A stretch of DNA of 64,000 nucleotides from Rubrobacter tropicus (GCF_011492945.1 NZ_CP045119.1:2914001-2978000), one strand, 5' to 3'. Counted from the stretch's first letter, positions 16,342-25,288 are shown. The notes: a model not told the origin generated them from the sequence alone. Program-made: numbers and translations.

Positions 16342-16679
16342 GCTGTCAGCTTTCAGCGATCAGCTCCCTTTTCTTTGGCCGATGGCTGACGGCCGATAGC
16401 CGACAGCGCGGGTTGCGGTGATTCAATACCACCGCAACCCGCTTTAGTTTTCATAGCGGTTTGCGTTAGGACCGACCCTCGTCGTATCCGTAAGGCTTCG
16501 AGGCACCGAGGTTATCAGGGGCGCGCCACGATGCCGCGGGCGATCCCCGACCCTACACCCCCGAAAGCCTCCAGAACCTGAAAGCCTATGCCCAATGGGC
16601 TCGATACTCCCGCAAGCCGCTCTCGACCATCAGCTGACCGCTGAAAGCGAAAGCCAAAGGCTTGAGCGAGCTGGAAGCC
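16342..16679. other. gene-free 338 bp: repeats, second hairpin, structured-looking core
   Basis: I see no gene here. Both ends (16342-16408 and 16625-16679) carry TCAGC/GCTGA repeat units of the dispersed family. At 16408-16442, 13-nt arms GCGGGTTGCGGTG and CACCGCAACCCGC close a 9-nt loop, followed on the plus strand by TTTAGTTTTC, like a rho-independent terminator. The middle (16450-16620) is GC-rich with short complementary blocks and might be a structured RNA or the pilin operon leader. I could not match it to a known riboswitch. Confidence 0.5.
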
Positions 16680-17060
16680 CTACGCACGCTCTATGAACTC
16701 TATGCGATAGCCGTCGGGGTCGCGGACGAAGAAGATGCGGGTGCCGCTGCCCATGGCGTGCGGTTTGCTCTCGAACTCTACGCCACCGGCCTCTTCGAGC
16801 CTGTCGGCGAGGGCGTCGAGGTCTTCGACGGCGAAGGCTACGTGGCTGTAGCCGGTACCGAGCTCGTACGGCTCGGTCTGGTCGTGGTTGAGGGTGAGCT
16901 CCAACCGGGGCTCGGGGTCGCCGGGGACGGCGAAAAAGGCGTTGGTGGCGTCGTCCCCGATGGGGGTCTTGCGGGCCAACTCCAGGCCGAGCTTGTTGGT
17001 GTAGAAGTCGATGCTCTTGTCCAGGTCGAGGACCCTGTAGCAGGTGTGGACGTATCGCAC
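16680..17060 (-). CDS. gloA: lactoylglutathione lyase (glyoxalase I)
   Basis: 126 residues. The four metal ligands are in place: H5, E54, H73 and E121 (YVHTCYRV, RLELTLN, YSHVAFAV, YRIEFIERA). The N-terminal RVLDLDKSIDFYTNKLGLEL is diagnostic for single-domain GloA. It would isomerise the hemithioacetal of methylglyoxal with a low-molecular-weight thiol. Actinobacteria lack glutathione in most lineages, so mycothiol or another thiol may be the real co-substrate. Confidence 0.93.
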   Translation of the reverse strand: MRYVHTCYRVLDLDKSIDFYTNKLGLELARKTPIGDDATNAFFAVPGDPEPRLELTLNHDQTEPYELGTGYSHVAFAVEDLDALADRLEEAGGVEFESKPHAMGSGTRIFFVRDPDGYRIEFIERA

Positions 17061-17080
17061 GGGCGCTCCCTTCGGTCGCT

Positions 17081-17115
17081 GGCTGTCAGCCGTCAGCTTT
17101 CAGCCGTCGGCTTTT
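17081..17115. repeat. dispersed TCAGC-type repeat, copy 4
   Basis: GGCTGTCAGCCGTCAGCTTTCAGCCGTCGGC-like units between gloA and the end of the membrane protein gene, overlapping the latter's last codons. Confidence 0.6.
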
Positions 17116-18833
17116 TGTGGCGGGGTCATTGTAGCCACTGGCGTGGTTCCGATCTTCTGGAGGTCCACTTTGTAGAGGTCGTATCTGTTGCTCGGTTCTT
17201 TTGTTGGGGTGAAGCCGTTTAGCCTGTTTAGTGCGGCGTCGAGGGGGGTGTCTTCGTTGACCATCACGTAGTCGACCCGGTGGCGGCGGAGGATCTCGAC
17301 GCCGGTTCGGATGTCGGTACCGGCGAAGAACTTTCTTACGTCTACGGCACCCTGGGGAACTTCGATCTGGCCCGGCACCCGCTTTTCGAGCCTGGGGAGG
17401 GCGTTCAGGACCAGGCCGCCCCTACGGCTCACCACGTTCGCCTCGGGGGAGTAGGCCGGGATTCGGGCGCCCAGGAGGTCGGAGGCGAGGACCACGGTCG
17501 GGGTCTTGATCTCGTCCCGGAACCAGGGGTAGATCGGGTCGACGGGATAGAAACCGGAAGCCCGGGAGTCCTCCTTGTGCTCCAGGATGGGCTCAAGGCC
17601 CTCGGACGCCGCGGGCACCGCCGCGAGCGCCAGAACGACCACCAGCAGGGGCGGCAGCGCTTGGGCCAGGAGAGGCTGAAACCGCGTATTCTCGGATCGG
17701 GCCGCTATCCACCGGATCGCCTCCCAGAGAAGCCAGCCGAAGGCCAGCAGGGTCGCGAGCGGGATCGGCCAGGCGAGGCGCCAGATCTGGCCCGGAAGGA
17801 CCACGTTGTCGCCGAGAAAGGTCGCCACGGGGGGCGCGTAGACCGCCACGGTCGTGAGTATCATGGTCCCGAGCAACAGTTGCGCCGCGACGCTCTTCTG
17901 TACGCGCCAGAGCAGGAACGGGACGCTCGTCAGGAAGGCGACGGCTATAACCGGGTCGAGCAGGAGCGAGGGGTGCATCATGTACGAGCCGTCGGCGAAC
18001 TCGAAGATGCGGGCCCGCTCGGGGCTCACGAAGATCATGTTCCGGAGCACGTCCGGGTCGCCCGAGTTTATGTCCGAGTCAGCCAGGACGTCGGTGAGCG
18101 GCTGGCCGGTCAGGATCGGGACGAGCGCCGCCGGAACGGCCACGACCAGGAGCCCCGCGAGGCCCATGGCCGAGACCCTCGACCAGGCAACCCGGCTGCG
18201 CGGGTTGGAGGCCAGGTGCAGCACGCCGAAGCCCGCCATCGAGAGCCCGATGGTTGCGAAGCCTATCGGGTGGACGGCGACCACGGCGCAACAGACGAAC
18301 GCGAAGCAGGCGAAGTACCGCCACTTCCCCCCCTCCAGAAAGGCCGCCGCGAAGGCGAGCGCTATCGGCAGGAACAGGAACTTCGTCGCGAGCTTGTCCT
18401 CTGGCAGGCGCTGCAGGAACTCGCCCCCGAAGGTGAAGCGGGTCTGGCCGAGGTGGACCAGAAAGAAGAGCGAGTAGAGGCAGCCGCAGAAGAGCGCGGC
18501 CCTCTCGCTCTTCAGGAGCAGGCGGGCCAGAGCGTAGAACGCGAGCAGCGCCACGACTACCAAGAACGGGTTCAGGTAGGAGAAGACGAGGTCGACCAGA
18601 TCGATCCCGGAGATTCTCGTCAGGGCCGCCTGCTCGACCAGCCAGCCGTTGATCCTGGCCCGCGAGAGCCCCACTTCGCCGCCGAAGAACGGCTCGGCCG
18701 ACGCGAGCCCTCCCCCTCCCAGGTACTCCCTGACCCAGGCCAGGTACACCCAGATGTCCCCGTAGGAGCTCGGGGCCGTGATCCTGGCGACGTAGGCCAA
18801 CACCCCGACCAACGCGAGGAACGGGACCCACAT
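17100..18833 (-). CDS. large polytopic membrane protein, C-terminal part (glycosyltransferase-like)
   Basis: 577 residues from ATG 18833 (GGAGCGGGTGGG upstream). About ten TM segments are visible from IMWVPFLALVGVLAYVA to LLVVVLALAAVPA, with a charged loop after TM1 (SSYGDIWVYLAWVREYL). A periplasmic C-terminal domain of about 150 residues ends with YVMVNEDTPLDAALNRL. The layout (acidic first loop, many TMs, extracytoplasmic tail) is that of GT-C/DUF6541-like envelope glycosyltransferases. The preceding frame (18620-19258) encodes what looks like its missing N-terminal TMs, so this may be one gene broken by a single-base shift near 18840-18860. Confidence 0.7.
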   Translation of the reverse strand: MWVPFLALVGVLAYVARITAPSSYGDIWVYLAWVREYLGGGGLASAEPFFGGEVGLSRARINGWLVEQAALTRISGIDLVDLVFSYLNPFLVVVALLAFYALARLLLKSERAALFCGCLYSLFFLVHLGQTRFTFGGEFLQRLPEDKLATKFLFLPIALAFAAAFLEGGKWRYFACFAFVCCAVVAVHPIGFATIGLSMAGFGVLHLASNPRSRVAWSRVSAMGLAGLLVVAVPAALVPILTGQPLTDVLADSDINSGDPDVLRNMIFVSPERARIFEFADGSYMMHPSLLLDPVIAVAFLTSVPFLLWRVQKSVAAQLLLGTMILTTVAVYAPPVATFLGDNVVLPGQIWRLAWPIPLATLLAFGWLLWEAIRWIAARSENTRFQPLLAQALPPLLVVVLALAAVPAASEGLEPILEHKEDSRASGFYPVDPIYPWFRDEIKTPTVVLASDLLGARIPAYSPEANVVSRRGGLVLNALPRLEKRVPGQIEVPQGAVDVRKFFAGTDIRTGVEILRRHRVDYVMVNEDTPLDAALNRLNGFTPTKEPSNRYDLYKVDLQKIGTTPVATMTPPQKADG

Positions 18834-19258
18834 GATCCCACCCGCTCCGGGGCGCTCCACTCCGCCCCGCCCTCTTCCGCCCGCCGGCCAAACCCCCACC
18901 CCGTCAGCGCCCCGAAGGCTGCGACGAGCAACGAGACGGCGACCACCGAACCCGTGGCCCACAAATAGGCTCCCAGGCTGGCCTGGACGATAAGCATCGG
19001 CACCGCGAGGAGCGCGAAGGCCCCAATGCTGAGGACGAGACCGGCGGGCGCCAGGGCGACGCCCGAGAAGGAATCGTTCAGGAACCAGCGCGCCAGCAAG
19101 ACGCCCGGCGCCAGGAACAGGATCAACGCGCCGGCCACCATCAGGCCGGGGAACGCGGCGAGGACGTCCCGCAGAAACAGCACCACGACGAAGGCCGCGC
19201 CGCCCAAGAGCGCGACGGCGGCCTCGAAGAGACGCAGGCGGAACGAGGCCTTGCCCAT
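18620..19258 (-). CDS. N-terminal part of the frame-split membrane protein
   Basis: From ATG 19258 the frame encodes four or five TM helices (AAVALLGGAAFVVVLFL, GLMVAGALILFLAPGVLLA, LAPAGLVLSIGAFALLAVPM, GSVVAVSLLVAAFGALTG) and then GFGRRAEEGGAEWSAPERVG. Beyond about 18845 it reads the shadow of the downstream frame (low-complexity Arg/Ser/Gly to 18620). Similar full-length proteins begin with such an N-terminal TM block, so a one-base change would fuse it to the 17100-18833 frame. Either a sequencing error or two overlapping genes is possible. Confidence 0.55.
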   Translation of the reverse strand: MGKASFRLRLFEAAVALLGGAAFVVVLFLRDVLAAFPGLMVAGALILFLAPGVLLARWFLNDSFSGVALAPAGLVLSIGAFALLAVPMLIVQASLGAYLWATGSVVAVSLLVAAFGALTGWGFGRRAEEGGAEWSAPERVGSCGSRSSRWSGCWPTSPGSRPRAPTGTSGCTWPGSGSTWEGEGSRRPSRSSAAKWGSRGPGSTAGWSSRRP

Positions 19259-19298
19259 TATCCTTCCAGGCCGTCCCGTGGGTCGTTATCCGGGACGA

Positions 19299-20822
19299 TC
19301 AAGAGTTCCCCGCCCGACGCCTGTCCACCCCGACCGCGACCGGAGAGCCGATCCCCCGTCCAGAGCCGTCCTCGGCCTGCACGCCGACGTAGGCTTCTGC
19401 GGTGCGCGTCCGGATAACGGTCTCGAACCCGTGACGGGGTACGGTGTCCAGGACTTCCAACTCGTCGGGGCTGGGACCCGCGAACACCCGCCAGGAGGTC
19501 ATCTCCGTGGCACCGTTCCAGCTCGCGTAGAGCATGACTTCGCCCTCGCGCCCGGCCTCCACCGCCACGGAGGGGGCGTCGTCCGGCCGGCCGCTCCACG
19601 GCAGCCGGAATGCCCGGTACGACTCGCCCCAGGGCTCGAACCTGGCGTTGAAGATGAGGTCGCCTTCCCCGTCGAACTCAGACAGGTACGGTTCGCTGCC
19701 CCAGCCGACGAAGACGTTGCCGTCGGGCAGCGTCTGCATGTTGCCCTGGGTGTCGGCTATGTGGTCGCCGCCCCCGGGGTACTCGCGCACCAGGGTCGCC
19801 TTCATGGCCTCCTCGTCGAGTTCCAAGACCATCCCGCGGGAAAGGTCCCCCTCGTCCTTCGGGCCGTAGTTGTCGAAGAGGGTGATCGTGCCGTCGGGCT
19901 GGCGTCGGGCGTCGTGCTGGTAGACGAACTCCGTGCCCTCCCCCATCTCGAAGTCGCTCTTCTCGCCGCCCAGGCGCCAGATCACCTCGCCGCTTTTGCG
20001 GTCGATCTTGTAGACCGTCGAGGTCCTGCGGGCCGAGATCAGCCAGTTCTCGTCCCGATCGACGTCTATGGAGTTTATGTGGAAGTAGTCGAAGCGGTTG
20101 GTCGGGTCGTTTATCGGCTCGTAGAAGGACTCGCCCACGTCGACGTGCTCCAGGCTGTGCCACTCGAAGAGGACCTCGCCGGTCTCTATGTCTATCTCCT
20201 GGGCTACGCCGTCCATGACGAGACCGTCCTTCGGTCCGCCGTAAGGGGACAGGTCGTAGGGGGTCTCGGCGTAGATCGTGATGAGGGCCGTGTCCCGCGT
20301 GGTGATGAGGAACTCGTGGTGGTCGCCGGGGTAGCCGTTGCCGGCCTTGAAGCGCTTCACTTCCCGGTAGGAGTCGTCGAAGATGACGTACTCGCCGTCC
20401 CCGAAGCCCCCGTGAACGCCCCCCCACCAGGTCAGGACGGGCCTGCCCTTGTAGGTCTGGGCCCGGAAATTCATGACGTCCGGCTTACCGGGCGGGGCGG
20501 GGCGGAACCACACGGGGTGGCCTTCGTTGTCGAGGATCATGGGCCCGTCCTGGCCCGGCCCCTCTTCGTCCGGGTCCTTTTTCGGGGCGAGAAAGATGTA
20601 CCCGGGCGAGATCCCACGCCCGCTCTTGAGGACTTCGACAGCGGGCGGATGCAGGTCGGGCCGCGAGCGGAAGGTCCACGCTCCCCCGGGCCTGGGCACG
20701 GACGATGCGGTCGCCTGCGGGCCCCCGGTCAATTGGCAGCCCGCCACCCCGGCGAACGCTATGCACGCCAGGCCCGCCGCCGCGGTCCCTAGAAACTGCC
20801 GCCTCGTGCTCCTCTCACCCAA
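19299..20822 (-). CDS. arylsulfotransferase (ASST)-family lipoprotein, Tat-exported
   Basis: 507 residues from TTG 20822 (AGGAGAGG upstream). The N-terminus has a twin-arginine motif STR7R8QFLG and a lipobox ending at C29 (GVAGC), so the protein should be exported folded and lipidated. The body is a beta-propeller of the ASST/PQQ-like type: repeated DHHEFL, FDYFHINSIDVD, VIWRLGGEKSDF, YQHDARRQPDGTITLFDN and ADTQGNMQTLPDGNVFVGWG blocks match arylsulfotransferase family proteins, with histidines where catalytic ones are expected. It may transfer sulfate between phenolic compounds. It lies 40 bp before the membrane protein gene and is probably in one operon with it. Confidence 0.85.
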   Translation of the reverse strand: MGERSTRRQFLGTAAAGLACIAFAGVAGCQLTGGPQATASSVPRPGGAWTFRSRPDLHPPAVEVLKSGRGISPGYIFLAPKKDPDEEGPGQDGPMILDNEGHPVWFRPAPPGKPDVMNFRAQTYKGRPVLTWWGGVHGGFGDGEYVIFDDSYREVKRFKAGNGYPGDHHEFLITTRDTALITIYAETPYDLSPYGGPKDGLVMDGVAQEIDIETGEVLFEWHSLEHVDVGESFYEPINDPTNRFDYFHINSIDVDRDENWLISARRTSTVYKIDRKSGEVIWRLGGEKSDFEMGEGTEFVYQHDARRQPDGTITLFDNYGPKDEGDLSRGMVLELDEEAMKATLVREYPGGGDHIADTQGNMQTLPDGNVFVGWGSEPYLSEFDGEGDLIFNARFEPWGESYRAFRLPWSGRPDDAPSVAVEAGREGEVMLYASWNGATEMTSWRVFAGPSPDELEVLDTVPRHGFETVIRTRTAEAYVGVQAEDGSGRGIGSPVAVGVDRRRAGNS

Positions 20823-21008
20823 TAAACCGTTCCTCTCCTGATCTTCCGTACACGCCTTCGGGCGCCGGCGCCGCGCAACTATACGTCAACCTCCGGCGAA
20901 ACGGGCGCCGGGAGAGTTTACGCTGCCGCGGCGGAGCCTGCGAGCCCCGGTGGGCATATTACCCGTCCTCGCCGGGATTTGGCCCCCGCGGGCTGATAAG
21001 CTTGCAAG

Positions 21009-22580
21009 ATGGAGAAGGTCACGGGCGGCCCACCCGAGAGCCCAACCCGCAGGGCGGCCAGGATCGCACGGGTCGGGGCCCGCTACGGCTTCGGCTTCGT
21101 GTTCGGCAGCCGCCTCTCCCGCCGAAAGGCCGACACGGGCCGCATCGGCCCCCGGCTCCGCCTCTCCCTGGAGGAACTCGGCCCCACGTTCGCCGAGTTC
21201 GGCCGCTTCCTCTCCGCCCGCGGAGACCTGATCCCACCCGACGTCGCGGCCGAGCTGGGCCGCGCCTCCGTCAGGGTGAACCCGATTCCCTTCCCGGAGG
21301 TGCGCGCCCTCCTGGAAAGGGAGCTCGAGAACACGCTGGAGCGCCTCTTCTTGCGGTTTGATGAGGTTCCGGCGCGCGTCGGGCCCTTCACCCAGGCTCA
21401 CCGGGCGATGCTGCCGGGGGAGAGGCCGGCGCTCGTGGTGCTCGACAGGCCCGGCATCCGGCGGGACCTGCTGGCGATGCGCCCGGTGGCGGACGTGACG
21501 CGGCGCCGGATCGGCGACAGCCTCCCCCTCGACCCGGCCCTCTCCGTGGCCGAGTTCATAGTCCACGTCAACCACCGCAGGGACATGTACTTCGCCGCCA
21601 GAACCTCCCACCGCCTCCGCGAAATGGGCGGCTTCGCCCTCCACGTACCGCAACCCTACAGGGGCTACTCCACGGGCCGCTGCATAACCTTCGAGGCACC
21701 GGCCGAGCCGGCGGACCCGGACGAAGCCCAATACGGCGAGGTCGCGGAAGCGCTCGTCCGCCTGGCGCTCTCGGAGGGCATCTTTCTGGCCGACGTCTCG
21801 CCGGGCCGCTTCGCCGTGGACGGCCCCACGAACAAGGTCTGGCTCTCGGACCCGACGGAGGTCTTCTCCCTCGACCCCGAGAGGCTGCGCGGGGTGGCCG
21901 AGGTGTTCGCGGCCGTCGGGCGCGGGGACGTGGACGGGGTAACGCGCGCCCTGCCGCTCGCCGGGGGGTCGGTCCCCGGCGACGACACCGACCTGCGCCG
22001 CGAGTTGCGGGAGACGCTCGGTTCCCTGGGCGGGCCGCTGTGGGAGGAGCATTCGCTCGCCCAGATCCGGGCCCGCGGCCTGGAGGCCCTCCGCCGCGGC
22101 GGCGCCAAATTGCACGTAGAGGCGGCGGGGATGGCCCACTCGGTGGCGGCGGCGGAGGGGTTGTCCGGCAAACAGACGCGGGCCGCGGCGGAGGCTGTCG
22201 GGGGGCTCGTCTCGCGCTACAGGGACCCGGCCTACGTCATCGCCAGGACGGCGCGCAGGCTGGCCCAGCCCGACGCCTTCGCGGACTACCCGCGCCAGGT
22301 CCACGCCCTCCTGAACGAGCTCAAGGATGGTGAGGTCGAGGTGCGCTTCCGCCACGCGGGGCTGGACGACCTGATCGGACGCGTGGACATCCTCGCCAAC
22401 CGCCTGGTCTTCGCCCTCCTGATAGCCGCCCTTATCATCGGCTCTTCGATGCTAGGCATCTTTGTCGAGGGCGGCCTGCAACTGCTCGGCGTTAGCGTCT
22501 TCGGCCTCGTCGGTTTCGTCTTCGCCGCCGTCCTCGGCCTGCTGCTCCTCGTCGGCATTATCCGCTCGGGCAGGCTGTAG
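21009..22580 (+). CDS. UbiB/ABC1-like pseudokinase with C-terminal TM hairpin
   Basis: 523 residues from ATG 21009. The segment LGPTFAEFGRFLSARGDLIPPDVAAEL aligns with the family's LGPxFIKLGQxLSTRxDLLP, so homology is clear. The key residues are lost: KxGQ is EFGR, the AQVHRA loop is TQAHRA, the VKVQRPG lysine is VVLDRPG, and HADPHPGN is LADVSPGRFAV. ATP binding and phosphotransfer are therefore doubtful. Two TM helices near the C-terminus (FALLIAALIIGSSMLGIFV; VFGLVGFVFAAVLGLLLLVG) are as in UbiB-type proteins. It may be a structural or lipid-binding relative. Confidence 0.75.
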   Translation: MEKVTGGPPESPTRRAARIARVGARYGFGFVFGSRLSRRKADTGRIGPRLRLSLEELGPTFAEFGRFLSARGDLIPPDVAAELGRASVRVNPIPFPEVRALLERELENTLERLFLRFDEVPARVGPFTQAHRAMLPGERPALVVLDRPGIRRDLLAMRPVADVTRRRIGDSLPLDPALSVAEFIVHVNHRRDMYFAARTSHRLREMGGFALHVPQPYRGYSTGRCITFEAPAEPADPDEAQYGEVAEALVRLALSEGIFLADVSPGRFAVDGPTNKVWLSDPTEVFSLDPERLRGVAEVFAAVGRGDVDGVTRALPLAGGSVPGDDTDLRRELRETLGSLGGPLWEEHSLAQIRARGLEALRRGGAKLHVEAAGMAHSVAAAEGLSGKQTRAAAEAVGGLVSRYRDPAYVIARTARRLAQPDAFADYPRQVHALLNELKDGEVEVRFRHAGLDDLIGRVDILANRLVFALLIAALIIGSSMLGIFVEGGLQLLGVSVFGLVGFVFAAVLGLLLLVGIIRSGRL

Positions 22581-22625
22581 TCGGCCAGCACGCTGCTTCG
22601 CAGCTTTCAGCATTTCAGCCCGGGG
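22581..22625. repeat. dispersed TCAGC-type repeat, copy 5
   Basis: GGCCAGCACGCTGCTTCGC, GCTTTCAGC and TTTCAGCCCG units between the convergent pseudokinase and Ig-like genes. Confidence 0.6.
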
Positions 22626-23861
22626 CTACCTGGACGAGAACTTCCAGGTCTGGACGCCGAGGTTCCCGGCGGCGTCGGTGGCCGAGATCTTGACGGCCTT
22701 TCCGGCGGAGAGGTTTAGGGCCTTGTAGGTAAAGATGTTGCCCCTGAAGGAATACTTCGTGGCCGGCACCTGCTTCCCGCCGACGGTGAGGCGCAGGTTC
22801 TTCTTCGTCAGCACCGAGTTGTCCCTGACCGACGCCTCGATGGTCCTGGCGCTGTTTGCGACCTTCGCCTCGTTCTTTATGGAGAGGGTCCTGACGGTCG
22901 GCCTGACGGCGTCGACTTTCCAGCGGTGGATCGCCGGGGTGGCATCGACGTTGCCCGCCCCGTCGACCGCCCGGACGCGCAGGGCGTGGGACCGGCTGCG
23001 CAGGTCGATGAGGCTGTCGTCGGCGTCGCAGGACTTGAAGGCCGCCCCGTCCAGGCTGCACTGGAAGGTGGAGCCCGCCTCGCTAGATGAGAACCGGAAG
23101 GCCGCGGACGTGCGGTTCACGAGCTTTTTCGGCCCGGAGAGTATGGACGTCTCGGGCGGCGTGGCGTCCGTGATCTCGACGCTCTTGCGGTACTCGGCGG
23201 AGCCGCCGTCCTTATCCGTCACCCTGGCGAGGACCTCCCTCTGTCCGGGCTCGGAACCGGAGTCGCAGGTAACTCCGGCGGCGCTCCCCGGCGCCCCGTA
23301 ACCGGTGCCGTCACCGCAGTCGAAGGCGTAGAGGAGCGCACCCGCATCCTCCCGGCTCGGGTCCGAAGCGTCTTTCAGGGAGACGTCGAAGGTACCGTCC
23401 TCTTTGGCGGAGTCGGGGGCGTCCAGGACGGCGGTCGGGGCCACGTTCGAGACTGCGAGGTCGAAGGTCGCGCTCTCCGGATCTTTCCCGCCGGCGATGC
23501 GGTCGGCGGTTATGGTAACGGTCTTCTCTGCGGGGCCGTCACCGGGCTCGTAAGACCACGACCAGGTGCCCGCGTCGCCCTCCTCTTGCACGACGGTCCC
23601 GACGTCGGCCGAGATCTCCGTGGCGTAGCCGGCGTCGGCGAAGGTCCCGCCGTTGGTGGCGGTTCCACCCTCCTCGACGGCCACCACGGCCTTGTTCAGA
23701 GACAGAACCGGGTCCGCCGCCCCCGCCGGCCCCACGAGCGCGCCATACTGGAGAACAAGCGAGGCAACGAAAGCGGCGGCCACCGCGGCAGCGATCCTGG
23801 CCAACCCCCGGTTTCGCCCGCCGGCCCCGCCACCACCATACCCAAAGATCCCCACAGACAT
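22626..23861 (-). CDS. secreted protein with PKD/Ig-like domains
   Basis: 411 residues, ATG 23861 after AGGAGGGTGGG. A signal peptide/TM near residues 20-48 is followed by a beta-sandwich region with ADPVLSLNKAVVAVEEGGTA, then a PKD-like domain (APTAVLDAPDSAKEDGTFDVSLKDASDPS, then FDCGDGTGYG) and a fibronectin/Ig-like repeat with paired cysteines (STFQCSLDGAAFKSC) typical of bacterial surface adhesive modules, ending in a third beta domain (TRTIEASVRDNSVLTKKNLRL). No sortase motif is seen. In the leader, CGCGA-ACAAA-TCGCG (23948-23962) is an inverted repeat that could be an operator. Adhesion or matrix function is inferred. Confidence 0.8.
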   Translation of the reverse strand: MSVGIFGYGGGGAGGRNRGLARIAAAVAAAFVASLVLQYGALVGPAGAADPVLSLNKAVVAVEEGGTATNGGTFADAGYATEISADVGTVVQEEGDAGTWSWSYEPGDGPAEKTVTITADRIAGGKDPESATFDLAVSNVAPTAVLDAPDSAKEDGTFDVSLKDASDPSREDAGALLYAFDCGDGTGYGAPGSAAGVTCDSGSEPGQREVLARVTDKDGGSAEYRKSVEITDATPPETSILSGPKKLVNRTSAAFRFSSSEAGSTFQCSLDGAAFKSCDADDSLIDLRSRSHALRVRAVDGAGNVDATPAIHRWKVDAVRPTVRTLSIKNEAKVANSARTIEASVRDNSVLTKKNLRLTVGGKQVPATKYSFRGNIFTYKALNLSAGKAVKISATDAAGNLGVQTWKFSSR

Positions 23862-24001
23862 CGCGTTCCCACCCTCCTACAGACAAAGATCCCACAAAGA
23901 GACACGACCGCCGCGCCCCCACGAAACGAAGGTTAGCCTCGGGCGAGCGCGAACAAATCGCGAATAGTAGTTAACTTTGCATACCCCAAAAAGGCTAGAT
24001 G

Positions 24002-24245
24002 GCAGCGAGTGGCAGCCAGTCAGCCCGCTCCGGCTATCGCCTCCGCTTGTCAGCACGCTCCCTGCGGTCGCTTTCAGCCCGTCAGCCAAGTCGTCCGGTC
24101 TCGTCACGCCTGGTAGCATCCGAACGGGGTCGCGAACGGCGCGGCCCGGTCACGCCGCAGCGGCAAAAAGCTGACGGGCTGAAAGCGAGGACCGCGAAGC
24201 AGTCCGACGCGTGCTGAAAGCCGCGAAGCGGCGGGCTGACAAGCG
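24002..24245. repeat. arm-core-arm repeat cassette, copy 6
   Basis: The left arm (GTCAGCCCGCTCC, CGCTTTCAGCCCGTCAGCC) and right arm (GCTGACGGGCTGAAAGCG, CGTGCTGAAAGCCGCGAAG, GCGGGCTGAC) are inverted copies. The core between about 24087 and 24170 begins AAGTCGTCCGG, holds ATCCGAAC and GCGCGGCCCGGTC, and matches the core of copy 3. No gene fits inside it. This fills the 400-bp gap upstream of the flavin reductase gene. Confidence 0.75.
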
Positions 24246-24262
24246 ACGAAGGAGCGAGCTTT

Positions 24263-24739
24263 ATGGAACAGACGCGGAGCGAGATCCTGAAGACGATCCC
24301 TTACGGTTTCTACATCACGGGCGTCGTCGGGGCTGACGGCGAGGTCAACGGCTTCACGACCTGCTGGGTCTCGCAGGTCTCGTTCGAGCCGCAGCAGGTG
24401 ATGGTCGCGGTCCGCAAGGACCAGCACAGCCACGAGTTGATGGAGCAGGGCGGGGTCTTCTCCTTGAACTTCCTGGACACGGAGCAGGAAGACCTGGCCC
24501 GTCGGTTCACCCGCCCGCTAGAGTCCGAGAACGGCGCGGTCGGCGGCTCCCCTTACAAGACCGGCGAGACAGGCGCCCCCCTCTTCGAAGAGGCCTTCGC
24601 CCACCTCGAATGCCGCGTGGTCGGCAAGCTGGAGGCGGGCGACCACACCGTCTACCTCGGCGAGGTCGCCGCCGCGACCCTCGACCGGCCCGCCGACATC
24701 CTGACCGACCTCGATACCCCGATGGAGTACGGGGGATAA
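24263..24739 (+). CDS. flavin reductase-domain protein
   Basis: 158 residues with GAAGGAGCGAG before the ATG. The flavin reductase-like domain is recognised by IPYGFYITGVVGADGEVNGFTTCWVSQVSFEPQQVMVAV, which places FMN-contacting residues near TTCWVSQVS, followed by SLNFLDTEQEDLARRF. It reduces or stores FMN, probably serving a monooxygenase or disulfide enzyme. No partner gene is adjacent. Confidence 0.88.
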   Translation: MEQTRSEILKTIPYGFYITGVVGADGEVNGFTTCWVSQVSFEPQQVMVAVRKDQHSHELMEQGGVFSLNFLDTEQEDLARRFTRPLESENGAVGGSPYKTGETGAPLFEEAFAHLECRVVGKLEAGDHTVYLGEVAAATLDRPADILTDLDTPMEYGG

Positions 24740-24813
24740 CCGCCCGCTAAAACCCGCGCCCTCCCCCTCCGATAAACGGACGGAGACAACGTGCCAGGAG
24801 AGGCGGGGCGGAA

Positions 24814-25212
24814 GTGGACGGACATCCGGTCGAAAGAAGATCCATCCGGGAGGCCATCGAGGACGAGCGCGGCTTCACGCTCATCGAGCTACTGGTGGTG
24901 GTGATCATCATAGGCGTTCTCGCCGCCATCGCCATACCCGCCTACGTCGGCCAGCAAGACAGGGCCAGAGACACGGCCGCCCAGGCTCAACTGCGGACGG
25001 CCGCCACCGCCCAACAACTCTTCTACGCGGAAGAAGACGCCTACGCCGCCACCGCCGCGGGCCTAGCCGGTTACGGTTTCAGGCAGGGAGACCAGGTAGT
25101 AACCGTCCGGTCCGGGAACGCCTCTTCTTACTGCATGGACGCGCCAGGAGGCGGCGCAAACGTCTTCAAGATTACCGGCGACACCGGAAAGCCCGAACCG
25201 GGCGCCTGTTAG
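24814..25212 (+). CDS. type IV pilin (major pilin-like)
   Basis: 132 residues from GTG 24814. The leader ends at G20, with F21-T-L-I-E25 and a hydrophobic helix VVVIIIGVLAAIAIPAY, the class IV prepilin signature, then DTAAQAQLRTAATAQQLFY. A pair of cysteines (near 110 and at the C-terminus) could form the D-loop. It is remote from the minor pilin operon (14.1-16.3 kb). A terminator lies 77 bp downstream. Confidence 0.9.
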   Translation: MDGHPVERRSIREAIEDERGFTLIELLVVVIIIGVLAAIAIPAYVGQQDRARDTAAQAQLRTAATAQQLFYAEEDAYAATAAGLAGYGFRQGDQVVTVRSGNASSYCMDAPGGGANVFKITGDTGKPEPGAC

Positions 25213-25288
25213 AGCTCCTGAACCGACCGTAAGCGACGCCCCGAAGCCGTCGCGTAGCGGGGAGGGACGACTTTGTTACCATAACCGC

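Noticed and set aside
16450-16620. c-di-GMP (GEMM) riboswitch before the pilin operon
   Set aside because: An ACGCAAACC-like string exists on the minus strand, but the other conserved GEMM blocks and the second stem are not found.
17280-18968. 562-codon plus-strand frame opposite the membrane protein
   Set aside because: Low-complexity charged translation with no domain; shadow of the TM gene.
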